DNA of 64,000 nt from Nitrogeniibacter mangrovi (GCF_010983895.1 NZ_CP048836.1:310001-374000), one strand, 5' to 3'; positions 19,528 through 28,512 are shown, numbered from the stretch's first letter. The notes: generated by a model from the letters alone, not told the origin. Numbers and translations are program-made.

Positions 19528-21804
19528 ATGAACGATATTGCGACGCCCGTGACGGGCAAAAAGCCCAGTGCCGAAGAGCTGGCACTGATCAAGAAGTTCC
19601 TCAGTGACACCACCCTGTTCCTGGGGCCCGACCCGGAGATCATGCAGAACCATGACCTCATGCCGCGGGATGACCAGGAAGAGGCATCGATCGCCCAGGT
19701 GAGCGATTCACACACCATCGCCAAGATCCGCGACCGGATCCAGTCCGGTTGCGACGAAGGTTACGAGATGGTGGAACAGATGGGGGCCGCGCCCGGTGCC
19801 AAGTGGGGCGATGTCATTACCGGGGTGTATTCCGCCTCGGGGGACTTGGCCATTGCCAGCGCCGGCGGGGTGCTGATCTTCTCCGCGCTGGTGCACCACC
19901 CGATCAAGTTCATCATCAAGAACTGGATGAACGACCCCACCGTCGGGGTGCGCGAAGGCGATGGCTTCATCCACAACGACTCGCGCTACGGCAATGTGCA
20001 CAACACCGACCAGTCGATGATCCTGCCCATCTTCCATGAGGGCAAGCTGGTGTGCTGGGTCGCCTCCACGGTGCACGAGGGCGAGAACGGCGCCATCGAG
20101 CCGGGCGGCATGCCGTCCATGGCCGAGAGCCCGAGCGACGAGGGCCTCAAGATGTCGCCCTTCAAGGTGGTCGAGAACTACGAGATCAAGCGCGACATCC
20201 TGACCTTCCTGCAGAACTCGGTGCGCGAGCCCAAGCTCCAGTACGAGGACATGAAGGTCAAGCTCTTCGCCTGCCTGCGGATCAAGCAGCGCATCCAGGA
20301 GACGCTGGATACCGACGGCCCCGCCGCGCTCGTGTCCACCCTGCGCCTGACCATGGAAAACGTGCGCGCCGAAGTGAAGCGTCGCATCAGCGAATGGCCC
20401 GACATGTCGGTGCGGACCTACATCATCCAGGACTCGACCCTGCGCGAGAACTGTGTGGTGAAGATCAACTGCAAGCTGACCAAGACCGGCGACCGGCTGA
20501 TCTTCGACTTCCGTGGCTCGGCGCCGGAATTCACCAACCGGCCGACCAACACCATCGTGGCCGGCCTCAAGGGCATGCTGGCGCAGGTGTTCCTGTGCTA
20601 CGTGTGGCCGGATCTGCCGCGTGGCCAGGCCGCGTTCGCGCCGATCGAGGTGATCACCGATCCGCACTCGATCGTCAACTGCTCGTACGACGCCCCCAAC
20701 TCCCAGAGTCTGATGTCCATCTTCACCGGCTTTACCGCCGGCCAGCATGCGGTGGCCAAGTTCCTCTACAGCTGCCCCGAGAAATACACCAAGGTGCATG
20801 CGCCCACCTTCAACATGATCAACACCTTCATCTGGGGTGGGGTCAGCCAGCACGGCGAGACGCTCGGCAACCTGTGTGCCGATCTCAACGGCATGGGCGC
20901 TGGCGCCACGGTGGATCGCGACGGCGAGCATGCCCTGGCGCCGATCTTCGCCACCATGGCGGACATCGGCGAGCAGGAACTGAACGAAGAGGACGTCCCC
21001 TTCCTGCAGCTGGTCTCCAAGAAGATGACCCGTGACGCCGTCGCCCCGGGCAAGTACCGTGGCGGTCAGGGCTACACCATGATCGTGGCCACCAAGGATT
21101 CCGAGCAGTGGGGTTTCATGACCACCTGCCAGGGCGCGAAGATCCCGCCGCTGCAGGGCCTGTTCGGTGGCTATGCCTGCGGCGCCTATCCGCTCTCAAA
21201 GGTCAAGGGGGTGGATGTGTACGACGTGCTGCAGAACGAACCGCACAAGTTCAAGCACTCGATCGAGGAGATCATGAACGAGCGTCCCTTCGAGGGCGCC
21301 AGCTACACCACCCATCATATGGGCATGGGCTTCGAGATCTCCAAGCGTGGTGAGTTGTTCATGATTTCCCAGGGCGCGGGCGCGGGCTACGGCGATCTGC
21401 TCGAGCGCGACCCGGCCGGCGTCATCCGCGACATCGAGGAAGGGCTGATCTCACCCGACGTGGCCGAGCGCCTCTACAAGGTCAGGTTCGACCGCGCCAC
21501 GCTGGCGATCAACTACGAGGCAACCGACGCCGCGCGCAGCGAAGAGCGCCAGGCCCGCAAGCGGCGAGGCGTGCCGTATGCCGAGTTCATCAAGCGTTGG
21601 AACAAACCCGCGCCGCCGGAACATCTCATGTACTTCGGTTGCTGGGGCGACGACGTTGCCAAGCTCTACATGGGTTCGCAACACGACTACCGCGAGGCCA
21701 ACGCGCCCAAGCCCAACTACATGCGTCATCCGAAGGATGTGCGGATCGAGGAGTTGGAACAGCGGTTGGCGGCCCTCGGTGCACTGGAAGACGAAAAGCA
21801 ATGA
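19528..21804 (+). CDS. apc4: Ketone carboxylase, HyuB-like subunit
   Basis: The 758-residue protein is of the hydantoinase B / HpyB family: VYSASGDLAIASAGGVLIF, HNDSRYGNVHNTDQSMILPI and FDFRGSAPEFTNRPTN are diagnostic. AFAPIEVITDP and GGQGYTMIVATKDS also fit. This is the largest subunit, forming the carboxylation chamber with the HyuA-like partners. The start at 19528 gives MNDIATPVTGKKP; a longer in-frame start would overlap apc3 and is not supported. Its stop overlaps the next start (ATGA), indicating coupled translation with apc5. Confidence 0.9.
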   Translation: MNDIATPVTGKKPSAEELALIKKFLSDTTLFLGPDPEIMQNHDLMPRDDQEEASIAQVSDSHTIAKIRDRIQSGCDEGYEMVEQMGAAPGAKWGDVITGVYSASGDLAIASAGGVLIFSALVHHPIKFIIKNWMNDPTVGVREGDGFIHNDSRYGNVHNTDQSMILPIFHEGKLVCWVASTVHEGENGAIEPGGMPSMAESPSDEGLKMSPFKVVENYEIKRDILTFLQNSVREPKLQYEDMKVKLFACLRIKQRIQETLDTDGPAALVSTLRLTMENVRAEVKRRISEWPDMSVRTYIIQDSTLRENCVVKINCKLTKTGDRLIFDFRGSAPEFTNRPTNTIVAGLKGMLAQVFLCYVWPDLPRGQAAFAPIEVITDPHSIVNCSYDAPNSQSLMSIFTGFTAGQHAVAKFLYSCPEKYTKVHAPTFNMINTFIWGGVSQHGETLGNLCADLNGMGAGATVDRDGEHALAPIFATMADIGEQELNEEDVPFLQLVSKKMTRDAVAPGKYRGGQGYTMIVATKDSEQWGFMTTCQGAKIPPLQGLFGGYACGAYPLSKVKGVDVYDVLQNEPHKFKHSIEEIMNERPFEGASYTTHHMGMGFEISKRGELFMISQGAGAGYGDLLERDPAGVIRDIEEGLISPDVAERLYKVRFDRATLAINYEATDAARSEERQARKRRGVPYAEFIKRWNKPAPPEHLMYFGCWGDDVAKLYMGSQHDYREANAPKPNYMRHPKDVRIEELEQRLAALGALEDEKQ

Positions 21805-22673
21805 GCTCGAGCCTCGCTGACCTGTTGCCGGACGCCTCGGAACCGGGGCGCATCCGGGTCTGGCTGAAGTCCGCTGAGTACACGACCCGCCTGCTCACAG
21901 GTGACGGCGGTGATCCCTGGCAGACGCCGGCCTTGTATCTGGCCTACTTTTCCCAGGCGCACGGCCTGCTGCGGCCCGATGTGGCGGTGGTAGAGGTCAG
22001 CGGGCTCTACGCGTCCTGGCTCGCTCGCCATCCGGCCTATCTTGACGAAATGGGGGCGAAGCGCCGCTTCGCCTTCCCGATACGCAAGCTGCTGGAGGCG
22101 GAAGAGCCGCGCGCCATCCTCGCCGAAGTGCTCGACGGCGTGGCGGGGTACCTGCGCGGGCAGGTCCCCCTGGTGCTGGCTCTGCCATCACCGCGCCACT
22201 GGGTGCAGATCGCCAATCGGGCGGTGGGGCGCGAGGAGGCCGAGTTCGACGCCGACGGGGTCGAGGACTGCGCCATGTACATGGCGGACATGCTGCGTTC
22301 CGTGTCCCAGGCGAAGCTTGCAGGGCTCCTCCTTGAGGAATTGCCGGACGATGCCGATTGCGGCCCGCTCGATATCGAGCGTTACCGGCCGCTGATCAAC
22401 GTGGCCAGGCATTACCGCTGGGGGGTGAGCATCCTGCTCGGATCCGCTCCGCCGGCGGCCATGCCGTCCGCCACCGATGTGGATGCGTTGATCGGCGCCG
22501 CGTCGGATCTGGCCGGCGCGCCCTGCGCTACCGGGATCGATGTGAGCGATGCCTTGTGGGCGGGCGAGGCCCCGCCGCCGCTGGGCGCCCGCCAGTTCTA
22601 TTTCGCGCGCATTCCGAAGACACAGCACCCGGAACAGGTGCTCGAGAGTATCGCGCTGCTGCGCTCGGCGTAG
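21801..22673 (+). CDS. apc5: Ketone carboxylase accessory (epsilon-like) subunit
   Basis: The 290-residue protein starts MSSSLADLLPDASEPGR and overlaps apc4 by four bases. It has no obvious cofactor motif; visible features are a YLAYFSQAHGLLRPDVAVVE block and VPLVLALPSPRHWVQIAN, consistent with an alpha/beta barrel-like fold. Its size and terminal position match Apc5 of Aromatoleum, which associates loosely with the core complex and is needed for carboxylation. Presence of this gene is the main reason to call the system acetophenone-type rather than acetone-type. Assignment rests on synteny plus length. Confidence 0.75.
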   Translation: MSSSLADLLPDASEPGRIRVWLKSAEYTTRLLTGDGGDPWQTPALYLAYFSQAHGLLRPDVAVVEVSGLYASWLARHPAYLDEMGAKRRFAFPIRKLLEAEEPRAILAEVLDGVAGYLRGQVPLVLALPSPRHWVQIANRAVGREEAEFDADGVEDCAMYMADMLRSVSQAKLAGLLLEELPDDADCGPLDIERYRPLINVARHYRWGVSILLGSAPPAAMPSATDVDALIGAASDLAGAPCATGIDVSDALWAGEAPPPLGARQFYFARIPKTQHPEQVLESIALLRSA

Positions 22674-22704
22674 CGGCCCGAATCGGACAGGCTCTCCTTT
22701 TTGA

Positions 22705-22735
22705 CGGACGGCACTCCGGTGTCGTCCGCTTTTTT
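22705..22735 (+). terminator. Rho-independent terminator of the apc operon
   Basis: A ten-base stem (CGGACGGCAC / GTGTCGTCCG, one G-U pair) with a TCCG tetraloop is followed by CTTTTTT, 32 bp after the apc5 stop. The minus-strand GTPase gene converges from the other side. Confidence 0.85.
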
Positions 22736-22780
22736 CGGGTGAAGCCTCGCGAGGGGCGCGGCGAGCGGCGCCCGTCTCGA

Positions 22781-24043
22781 TCAGAGCCGGCGCGGGCGAC
22801 GGGTCTGGACGATCCAGCCGTCGACTTGATAGCTGGGCAGGCTGGTCGTGGCCACCCACTGGGACAGCCAGCACTTGGTGGGCAGCCACGGCGAGGCAGC
22901 CACCGTCCGGGCGGCCACCGAATCGGCCGGCAGGTGCGCCAGCGCGGCGCGTATGCCCGCCTCGTCAGCCTCCGACAGATCCTGGACGATGAACACCATG
23001 CGGCCGTGCCGGTCGGCGAATGCCTCGCCGGGTGGCCAGGCATCCAGGCGGACCGCCGGATAGGCCACGTTCTGCACGCAGTGGATGACCAGGGGTTGGG
23101 TTTCGGTCCCGTAGACCGCGACCAGCCCCTTGACCCTCAGCAGCTTGTCTCCATGGGTGTCGAGAATCCGTCCCATGGTGGCGGCAAATCCGTACCACGG
23201 GACGGTGGCCGGCAGTTCGATCACGAAGCTGCGCACCCGCAGGTCATGACGCTCGGCGCGACGGGGGCCTGGCGCGTTGCCAGGTCGCCAGGCGGGCGTG
23301 CCCGCCGTTCTCTGCGGCGTGCGAAAGCCCCGTGACGGCTTGTCCAGCCAGGTGGCTACTTCCGGTGAGGCCGTGCCTTTGGTGTAGATACCCGCCCCGA
23401 AGATCATGTCACTGCGGATCTGCCCCGATCGGACGATCCGGCGCGGGGTGCCCGGGTTCACGGCTTCGAGCCGGACTTCCAGCGCCGCCAGGGTGGCGGC
23501 ATCAGTCAGGTCGGTCTTGGTGATGAGCAGCCGGTCGGCCATGGAGGCCTGGCGTAGCGCTTCCCGGTGCCGGTTGAGTTGGGCGAGGCCATGGGTCGCG
23601 TCCACCACCGTCACGATGCCGTCGCATACATAGCGCGCCGAGACGAACTCGTGCTCCATCAGGGTATAGATGACCGGCGCCGGATCGGCCAGCCCGGTGG
23701 TCTCGATCAGCACCCGGGTGATGGGCGGAATGTCGCGTCGCGAACTGCGGTTCGACAGGGTCTGGAGCGCCTGTACCAGATCGCCCTGCATGCTGCAGCA
23801 CACGCAGCCGGAGTCGAGCAGCACGATGTTCTCGTCCACGCTGTCGACCAAGTGATGATCGAGACCGACCTCTCCGAACTCGTTGATGAGAACCGCCGCA
23901 TTCGCCATGTCGGGCTGGCGCACCAATTGATTCAGAAGCGTGGTCTTGCCGGCACCCAGAAAGCCGGTGAGGACCGTCACCGGAATACGATCCGTGGGGT
24001 TGGCGCTCGTAGTGGTTGTTGAAGCCATGACGTTTTCGGACAT
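22781..24043 (-). CDS. CobW/G3E-family GTPase (putative metal chaperone)
   Basis: The 420-residue protein has the G3E Walker A GFLGAGKT (residues 27-34), the metal-binding signature GCVCC (Cys80, Cys82, Cys83), an ETTGLADP switch and TKTD for guanine recognition. A CobW C-terminal domain is present. An unusual Arg/Pro/Gly-rich insert (about residues 235-265) separates the GTPase and C-terminal domains. The family loads metals, often zinc, into target proteins. The gene converges on apc5 and has a possible sigma-54 promoter with a degenerate island palindrome, so it may metallate the apc2 zinc subunit or another island protein. The ATG at 24043 was chosen; Met6 at 24028 is an alternative, and neither has a strong ribosome site. 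Confidence 0.85.
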   Translation of the reverse strand: MSENVMASTTTTSANPTDRIPVTVLTGFLGAGKTTLLNQLVRQPDMANAAVLINEFGEVGLDHHLVDSVDENIVLLDSGCVCCSMQGDLVQALQTLSNRSSRRDIPPITRVLIETTGLADPAPVIYTLMEHEFVSARYVCDGIVTVVDATHGLAQLNRHREALRQASMADRLLITKTDLTDAATLAALEVRLEAVNPGTPRRIVRSGQIRSDMIFGAGIYTKGTASPEVATWLDKPSRGFRTPQRTAGTPAWRPGNAPGPRRAERHDLRVRSFVIELPATVPWYGFAATMGRILDTHGDKLLRVKGLVAVYGTETQPLVIHCVQNVAYPAVRLDAWPPGEAFADRHGRMVFIVQDLSEADEAGIRAALAHLPADSVAARTVAASPWLPTKCWLSQWVATTSLPSYQVDGWIVQTRRPRRL

Positions 24044-24091
24044 TGAAAGTGATTTGCGCCGCCGATGTGGCGGCACGTGGACATACTGTCG

Positions 24092-24107
24092 AGCAACTAT
24101 CACGCCA
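24092..24107 (-). promoter_or_regulatory. Candidate sigma-54 promoter of the CobW-type GTPase gene
   Basis: The minus strand reads TGGCGT-GATAG-TTGCT with correct spacing. Predicted start is near 24081, 38 nt before the GTPase ATG. A degenerate palindrome copy at 24218-24236 lies about 146 bp upstream. The remaining 499-bp gap to the monooxygenase gene shows no other clear promoter; none of -24/-12 type was found for the plus strand. Confidence 0.55.
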
Positions 24108-24217
24108 AGCGCCTCGGTGCGGATTGGGGCCTTCGGTGGCTCCGCCAAGGCCTTGAATCTTCGGCCATACCGCCATTGCGATGCGCCGATTGAAAAACGT
24201 GTCGAAAACGACGGGGC

Positions 24218-24236
24218 GTTTGGAAAACGGACGGTT
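24218..24236. promoter_or_regulatory. Degenerate copy of the island palindrome
   Basis: On the minus strand CCGTCCGTTTTCCAAACGC keeps 13 of 19 positions of CCGTCCGGAATCCGGACGG, allowing either A or T at the centre, with the full left arm intact. Its distance to the GTPase promoter is in the range seen for the regulator gene. Confidence 0.3.
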
Positions 24237-24542
24237 GGGTGCCTGAATAACGGATGGTCGGATTGCACCTCGTGATGCTGGTGCGCCGGGGGCTCGCGCG
24301 GCAAGAACACAAAGTGAAATGCGCCGACGCCGATCGATGCCTCGCCAGCATTCGACCCGATGCGCCATCGGGCGATGCTTTCTTCTCGGCGTCGGTGCCG
24401 ATTCCCGTTTTTGTTCAAAAGAAGGCCCGATATCGACAAGACCGGGCGCGATTCCCTGACGTAGTTTTTGCGTTACGGCATACGGCCTTGGCCGGTCCGC
24501 ACTTGCGCCATGCCGTGCTGACACCCTGACGACAGAGACACA

Positions 24543-26213
24543 ATGGAGACAAAAGTGGACATTCACCCCCCCCAACATGCCTTGCCAGGCACCGATGATC
24601 CGGAACAGGCGACAGCGCATTTCGATGCGATCGTGATCGGCGCGGGCGTCGCCGGCCTCTATCAGGTGTATCGCCTGCGGGAAATGGGCCTGACGGTGCA
24701 GGGCTATGAAACCGGCTCGGGCGTCGGCGGGACCTGGTATTGGAACCGTTACCCGGGCGCCCGTTTCGATTCCCAGGCCGAGATCTACCAGTACTGGTTC
24801 TCGGAGGAACTCTACAAGTCGTGGAAGCCGACGGAGCGCTTCCCGGCGCAGCCGGAGACGGAGCGCTGGCTGAACCATGTGGCGGACACCCTCGATCTGA
24901 AGAAGGAGTTCAAGTTCAACACCCGTATCGCGGCCGCCCGCTACGACGAGGCCGCGCAGCAGTGGAACGTCGAAACCGCCGACGGCACGGTGGTGACCGC
25001 CCAGTTCCTGATCGCCTGCTGCGGCATGCTGTCGGCCCCGATCACCAACCGCTTCGAAGGCCAGGCCAGTTTCAAGGGCGAGCTCTACCATACCGCCCTG
25101 TGGCCGAAGGCGCCGGTGGATCTGAAGGGCAAGCGGGTGGCGGTGGTGGGCACCGGCGCCACGGGCATCCAGGTGATCCAGACCATCGCGCCGGAGGTCG
25201 GCTCGATGAAGGTCTTCGTGCGCACCCCGCAGTACATCATCCCGATGCGCAATCCGAAGTACTCCGACACCGACTGGAACGCGTGGTGCGAGCGCTTCCA
25301 CGAGCTGAAGAAGCGCGTGCAGGAAACCTTCGCCGGTTTCGACTACGACTTCGACGCCGGCCCGTGGGAGGAGAAGACGCCCGAGGAACGCACCCAGGTG
25401 CTCGAGGGGCTGTGGGAGGACGGTTCGCTCTCCCTGTGGCTGGCCTCGTTCCCCGAGATGTTCTTCGACGAGGCGGTGAGCGAGGAGGTCTCGGAGTTCG
25501 TGCGCGCCAAGATGCGTGACCGGCTCCAGCACAACGAGGCGCTGTGCGACCTGCTGATTCCCAAGGACTACGGCTTCGGCACCCACCGGGTGCCGCTCGA
25601 GAACAAGTATCTCGAGGTCTACCTGCAGCCCAACGTCGAGGCGGTGGACTGCAAGAAGGCGCCGATCACGCGGATCGTGTCCGAGGGCATCCAGACCGCC
25701 GACGGCAAGGTGCACGAGGTCGACGTCATCATCTTCGCGCTGGGTTTCGACGCCGGCTCCGGCGCGCTGACCCGCATCGACATCCGCGGCCGTGACGACC
25801 GTTCCCTCAAGGACGAGTGGAGCAAGGAGATCCGCACCGCGATGGGCCTGCAGGTTAACGGCTACCCCAACCTGTTCACCACCGGCGCACCGCTCGCGCC
25901 GTCGGCGGCGCTGTGCAACATGACGACCTGCCTGCAGCATCAGGTGGACTGGATCACCGACTGCATCGACTACACGCTCAGGCACGACAAGCGGGTGGTG
26001 GAGGCCACCGAGGCCTTCCAGGACGCCTGGGTCGAGCACCACGACGAGACCGCGGCCAAGACCCTCGTGGTCAAGACCGACTCCTGGTACATGGGCTCCA
26101 ACGTCGAGGGCAAGCCGCGGCGCCTGCTCTCCTACATCGGCGGCGTGGGCAACTACCACAAGCGCTGCGACGAGCTGGCCACGCAGGGCTATCCCGGCTT
26201 TGACATCCAGTAA
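24543..26213 (+). CDS. Baeyer-Villiger-type flavin monooxygenase
   Basis: The 556-residue class B flavoprotein has the FAD Rossmann motif GAGVAG (residues 33-38) and an NADPH Rossmann motif GTGATG (203-208). Between them is the Baeyer-Villiger fingerprint FKGELYHTALWPK (177-189; family pattern FxGxxxHTxxWP). GVGGTWYWNRYPGARFD is typical of cyclohexanone/phenylacetone monooxygenase relatives. It inserts oxygen next to a ketone carbonyl, giving an ester or lactone from NADPH and O2. The neighbouring hydrolase would cleave that ester. With the ketone carboxylase nearby this suggests two alternative ketone routes. The start follows GAGACACAATGGAG-type sequence with a weak ribosome site. Confidence 0.92.
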   Translation: METKVDIHPPQHALPGTDDPEQATAHFDAIVIGAGVAGLYQVYRLREMGLTVQGYETGSGVGGTWYWNRYPGARFDSQAEIYQYWFSEELYKSWKPTERFPAQPETERWLNHVADTLDLKKEFKFNTRIAAARYDEAAQQWNVETADGTVVTAQFLIACCGMLSAPITNRFEGQASFKGELYHTALWPKAPVDLKGKRVAVVGTGATGIQVIQTIAPEVGSMKVFVRTPQYIIPMRNPKYSDTDWNAWCERFHELKKRVQETFAGFDYDFDAGPWEEKTPEERTQVLEGLWEDGSLSLWLASFPEMFFDEAVSEEVSEFVRAKMRDRLQHNEALCDLLIPKDYGFGTHRVPLENKYLEVYLQPNVEAVDCKKAPITRIVSEGIQTADGKVHEVDVIIFALGFDAGSGALTRIDIRGRDDRSLKDEWSKEIRTAMGLQVNGYPNLFTTGAPLAPSAALCNMTTCLQHQVDWITDCIDYTLRHDKRVVEATEAFQDAWVEHHDETAAKTLVVKTDSWYMGSNVEGKPRRLLSYIGGVGNYHKRCDELATQGYPGFDIQ

Positions 26214-26280
26214 CGCCATTCACGTGGATTCCCGCGCCGACATCCTTCGGCGCGGGGCGATCCACCCTGGAGGAGACATC

Positions 26281-27327
26281 ATGAACGACTACTACACCCA
26301 GGATGTACACGGCCCCTACGAGACGATCGATATCGGCCGGCTGGAACTGGAAGAGGGCGGCGTGCTCGAGCACTGCATGCTGGCCGTCGCCACCCACGGC
26401 ACGCTCAACGCGGCCCGCGACAACGTGATCCTGATTCCGACCTGGTACTCCGGGACGAGCAAGATCATGGAGCAGGCCTACATCGGACCGGGCCGCGCCC
26501 TGGATCCGGCTCGCTACTTCATCGTCGTCGTCAACCAGATCGGCAGCGGTCTGTCGATCTCGCCCAGCAATGCCCCGGCGGCGATCGCGGGCGCGCGCTT
26601 CCCCAAGGTGCGCATCGGCGACGACGTTCGGGCGCAGCATCGTCTGCTCACTGAACACTTCGGCATCGAACGCCTGGCGCTCGTGGTCGGCGGCTCGATG
26701 GGGGCACAGCAGACCTACGAATGGGCGGTGCGCTATCCCGACATGGTCGAGCGGGCGGCACCGATCGCCGGCACCGCCTGCAATACCGAGCACGATTTCC
26801 TGTTCGCCGAAACCCTGAGCGAGGCGATCACGACCGATCCCGGCTTCGACGATGGCGGTTACACGGGGCCGGAGGCGGTCGCGGCGGGGCTCAAGCGGCA
26901 TGCCAAACTATGGACGGTGATGGGGTGGAGCACCGAGTTCTTCCGCGCCGGGCGCCACCGGGCGCTCGGCTTTGAGGACATGCAGGCGTTCGTGGATCAG
27001 TTCATGACCGGATACTTCGGCCCGATGGATCCCAACAACCTGTTGTGCATGGCGTGGAAATGGCAACGGGGAGATGTCGGCCGACACACCGAGGGGCGAC
27101 TGCCGGAGGCGCTCGGGCGCATCACGGCACGGACGTACGTGATGCCCATCAGCCACGACATGTTCTTCCCGCCCAGTGACTGCCTGGCCGAGCAGCAACT
27201 GATTGCGGGCAGTGAATTCCGGCCCCTGGTGAGTATCGACGGGCATCTGGCCCTGTTCGGCACCGATCCGAACTGGATGTCGGATCTGGATCGCAACCTC
27301 AAGGAGCTCCTGTCCCTGCCCGCTTGA
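26281..27327 (+). CDS. Alpha/beta hydrolase of the MetX (homoserine O-acetyltransferase) fold
   Basis: The 348-residue protein contains the nucleophile elbow GGSMG (Ser139), with acid Asp293 (MPISHDMFFPP) and base His322 (SIDGHLALFG). This is the MetX/DmpD-like arrangement. It starts 67 bp after the monooxygenase with a GGAGGAGAC ribosome site and is surely co-transcribed. Context argues for hydrolysis or acyl transfer of the ester produced by the monooxygenase rather than methionine synthesis, since no met gene is near. Such MetX-like proteins often remain annotated as acetyltransferases although they act as esterases; the reaction is therefore inferred. Confidence 0.85.
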   Translation: MNDYYTQDVHGPYETIDIGRLELEEGGVLEHCMLAVATHGTLNAARDNVILIPTWYSGTSKIMEQAYIGPGRALDPARYFIVVVNQIGSGLSISPSNAPAAIAGARFPKVRIGDDVRAQHRLLTEHFGIERLALVVGGSMGAQQTYEWAVRYPDMVERAAPIAGTACNTEHDFLFAETLSEAITTDPGFDDGGYTGPEAVAAGLKRHAKLWTVMGWSTEFFRAGRHRALGFEDMQAFVDQFMTGYFGPMDPNNLLCMAWKWQRGDVGRHTEGRLPEALGRITARTYVMPISHDMFFPPSDCLAEQQLIAGSEFRPLVSIDGHLALFGTDPNWMSDLDRNLKELLSLPA

Positions 27328-27389
27328 GGCGTACCGACGACGGACGTCTCCGAGGCGTCCGTCGCCCGCGTGATCCAGGCGACCATCCC

Positions 27390-27416
27390 GGCGTGTCCGA
27401 CCCGTCCGGACACGCC
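27390..27416. terminator. Hairpin between convergent hydrolase and AraC genes
   Basis: A perfect ten-base stem GGCGTGTCCG / CGGACACGCC with a seven-base loop lies in the 112-bp gap between convergent stops. It lacks a T-run, so it may act as a bidirectional stabiliser or weak terminator. Confidence 0.45.
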
Positions 27417-27439
27417 ATTATCTTGCCCGCGGGATCGCT

Positions 27440-28321
27440 TCAGCGCCGTTGTCTGAGTCGTGCGGGTGTGGTGCCCAGACGTGCCCGCAGGACGCGCGTG
27501 AGGTGCGCCTGATCGGAAAAGCCGCAGGCCGCGGCGATCTCCTTGATGGCCCGGTTGCCGGTCGTCAACAGTCGTGAAGCCCGTTCTACCCGCAGGGTCG
27601 TGACGTACTCGTACGGTGCGCAGCCGGTGGTGGCGCGAAAGTGCTTGGTGAAGGTCCACACCCCCAGGCCGACGAGCTGGGCCAGTTGTTCGATGGTGAC
27701 AGTGTCGTGCAGATGGGTTTCGAGGTACTCATCGATGCGCCGTCGTTGCTGTCGGGACAGCGGGCTGTCAACGGTGTCTTCGCGAAACGCCACGGAGGCG
27801 TAGTGCCGGATCAGGTGGACGCCGAGCTGGATCGCCAGTGCTTCGACATACAAGGGGCCACCCGAGGCGCCGTCAATCGCTTCCTGCTGGATGGCGTCGG
27901 CGATGCCGGTGACCACCGGATCCTGCCCCTGCAGCACGTCATGGAGGTGCACCTCGGAGACGTCGCGTCCGGTGATGTCCGTGGCCACGCGTGACAACAA
28001 GGCTTCCGAGAGGTAAGTGTGCGAGACCTCGATGTGTCGGGTCCAGTGCCAATGCGAGTACTCGGAACGCGACAACAGCGAGAAGTCGCCCGGTGCGCAT
28101 TGCTTCCGGCTCCAGCGTTCTTCCACGCAACGATCCATCGGGGTGTCGCCGGTCCGGTAGCGGACGATCAGGAAGTGGTCCATGGGCGGGATCTGAACGT
28201 CCAGCCCCGCATACAGATAGGCACGATGGCTTGCGTCTTTCCATCCCAAGCCGTCGCTTGCGGACAGGATTCTTCCGGGTACCCAGGTGGGCAGGTCGGC
28301 GGGTTTGAGCAATGTCCCCAT
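27440..28321 (-). CDS. AraC-family transcriptional regulator
   Basis: The 293-residue protein has an N-terminal cupin-like sensory part (PMDHFLIVRYRTG, CAPGDFSLLSRSEYSHW). A C-terminal double helix-turn-helix follows (about residues 195-290: TIEQLAQLVGLGVWTFTKHFRATTGCAPYEYV, then IKEIAAACGFSDQAHLTRVLRARLGTTPARLR). AGAGGTTCATC precedes the ATG at 28321. It converges on the monooxygenase-hydrolase pair, which it most likely controls. Its own upstream region has a possible sigma-54 promoter (28497-28512) with a strong copy of the island palindrome, which would place it below the ketone activator. Confidence 0.9.
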   Translation of the reverse strand: MGTLLKPADLPTWVPGRILSASDGLGWKDASHRAYLYAGLDVQIPPMDHFLIVRYRTGDTPMDRCVEERWSRKQCAPGDFSLLSRSEYSHWHWTRHIEVSHTYLSEALLSRVATDITGRDVSEVHLHDVLQGQDPVVTGIADAIQQEAIDGASGGPLYVEALAIQLGVHLIRHYASVAFREDTVDSPLSRQQRRRIDEYLETHLHDTVTIEQLAQLVGLGVWTFTKHFRATTGCAPYEYVTTLRVERASRLLTTGNRAIKEIAAACGFSDQAHLTRVLRARLGTTPARLRQRR

Positions 28322-28496
28322 GATGAACCTCTTTGACAGGTCTGGAGCGCGTCAGGCATCGGCGGGTGCCGGAGCTCTGGGGCGCGTCGAGAGCGGTCGC
28401 CACGTCGCTGTCGAAGCCTCTCGCGAGGCGGGTCGTCTCGGGAACACGCGGCGCGCTGACCGGGTTCTGCGATACGTGGCCGATGCCTCTGTCCGA

Positions 28497-28512
28497 AGCA
28501 AGACACGCGCCG
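28497..28512 (-). promoter_or_regulatory. Candidate sigma-54 promoter of the AraC gene
   Basis: The minus strand reads CGGCGC-GTGTC-TTGCT with the required GG and GC spacing; the first base of the -24 element is off. Predicted start is near 28486, leaving a 165-nt leader. The palindrome at 28642 would sit about 165 bp upstream. Confidence 0.45.

Noticed and set aside
14933-22673. Hydantoinase/oxoprolinase operon
   Set aside because: HyuA/HyuB homology is real, but two different HyuA-like genes plus a small CxxC subunit and a fifth gene fit ketone carboxylase, and the CoA-transferase, thiolase and AcxR-like regulator support this.
24430-24542. Sigma-54 promoter for the Baeyer-Villiger monooxygenase
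   Set aside because: The best TTGGCC...TTGCG match has 13 or 9 bases between GG and GC instead of 10, so it does not qualify.
26281-27327. True homoserine O-acetyltransferase of methionine synthesis
   Set aside because: The fold and triad match MetX, but it is co-transcribed with a Baeyer-Villiger monooxygenase and no met genes are present; an ester hydrolase is more likely.
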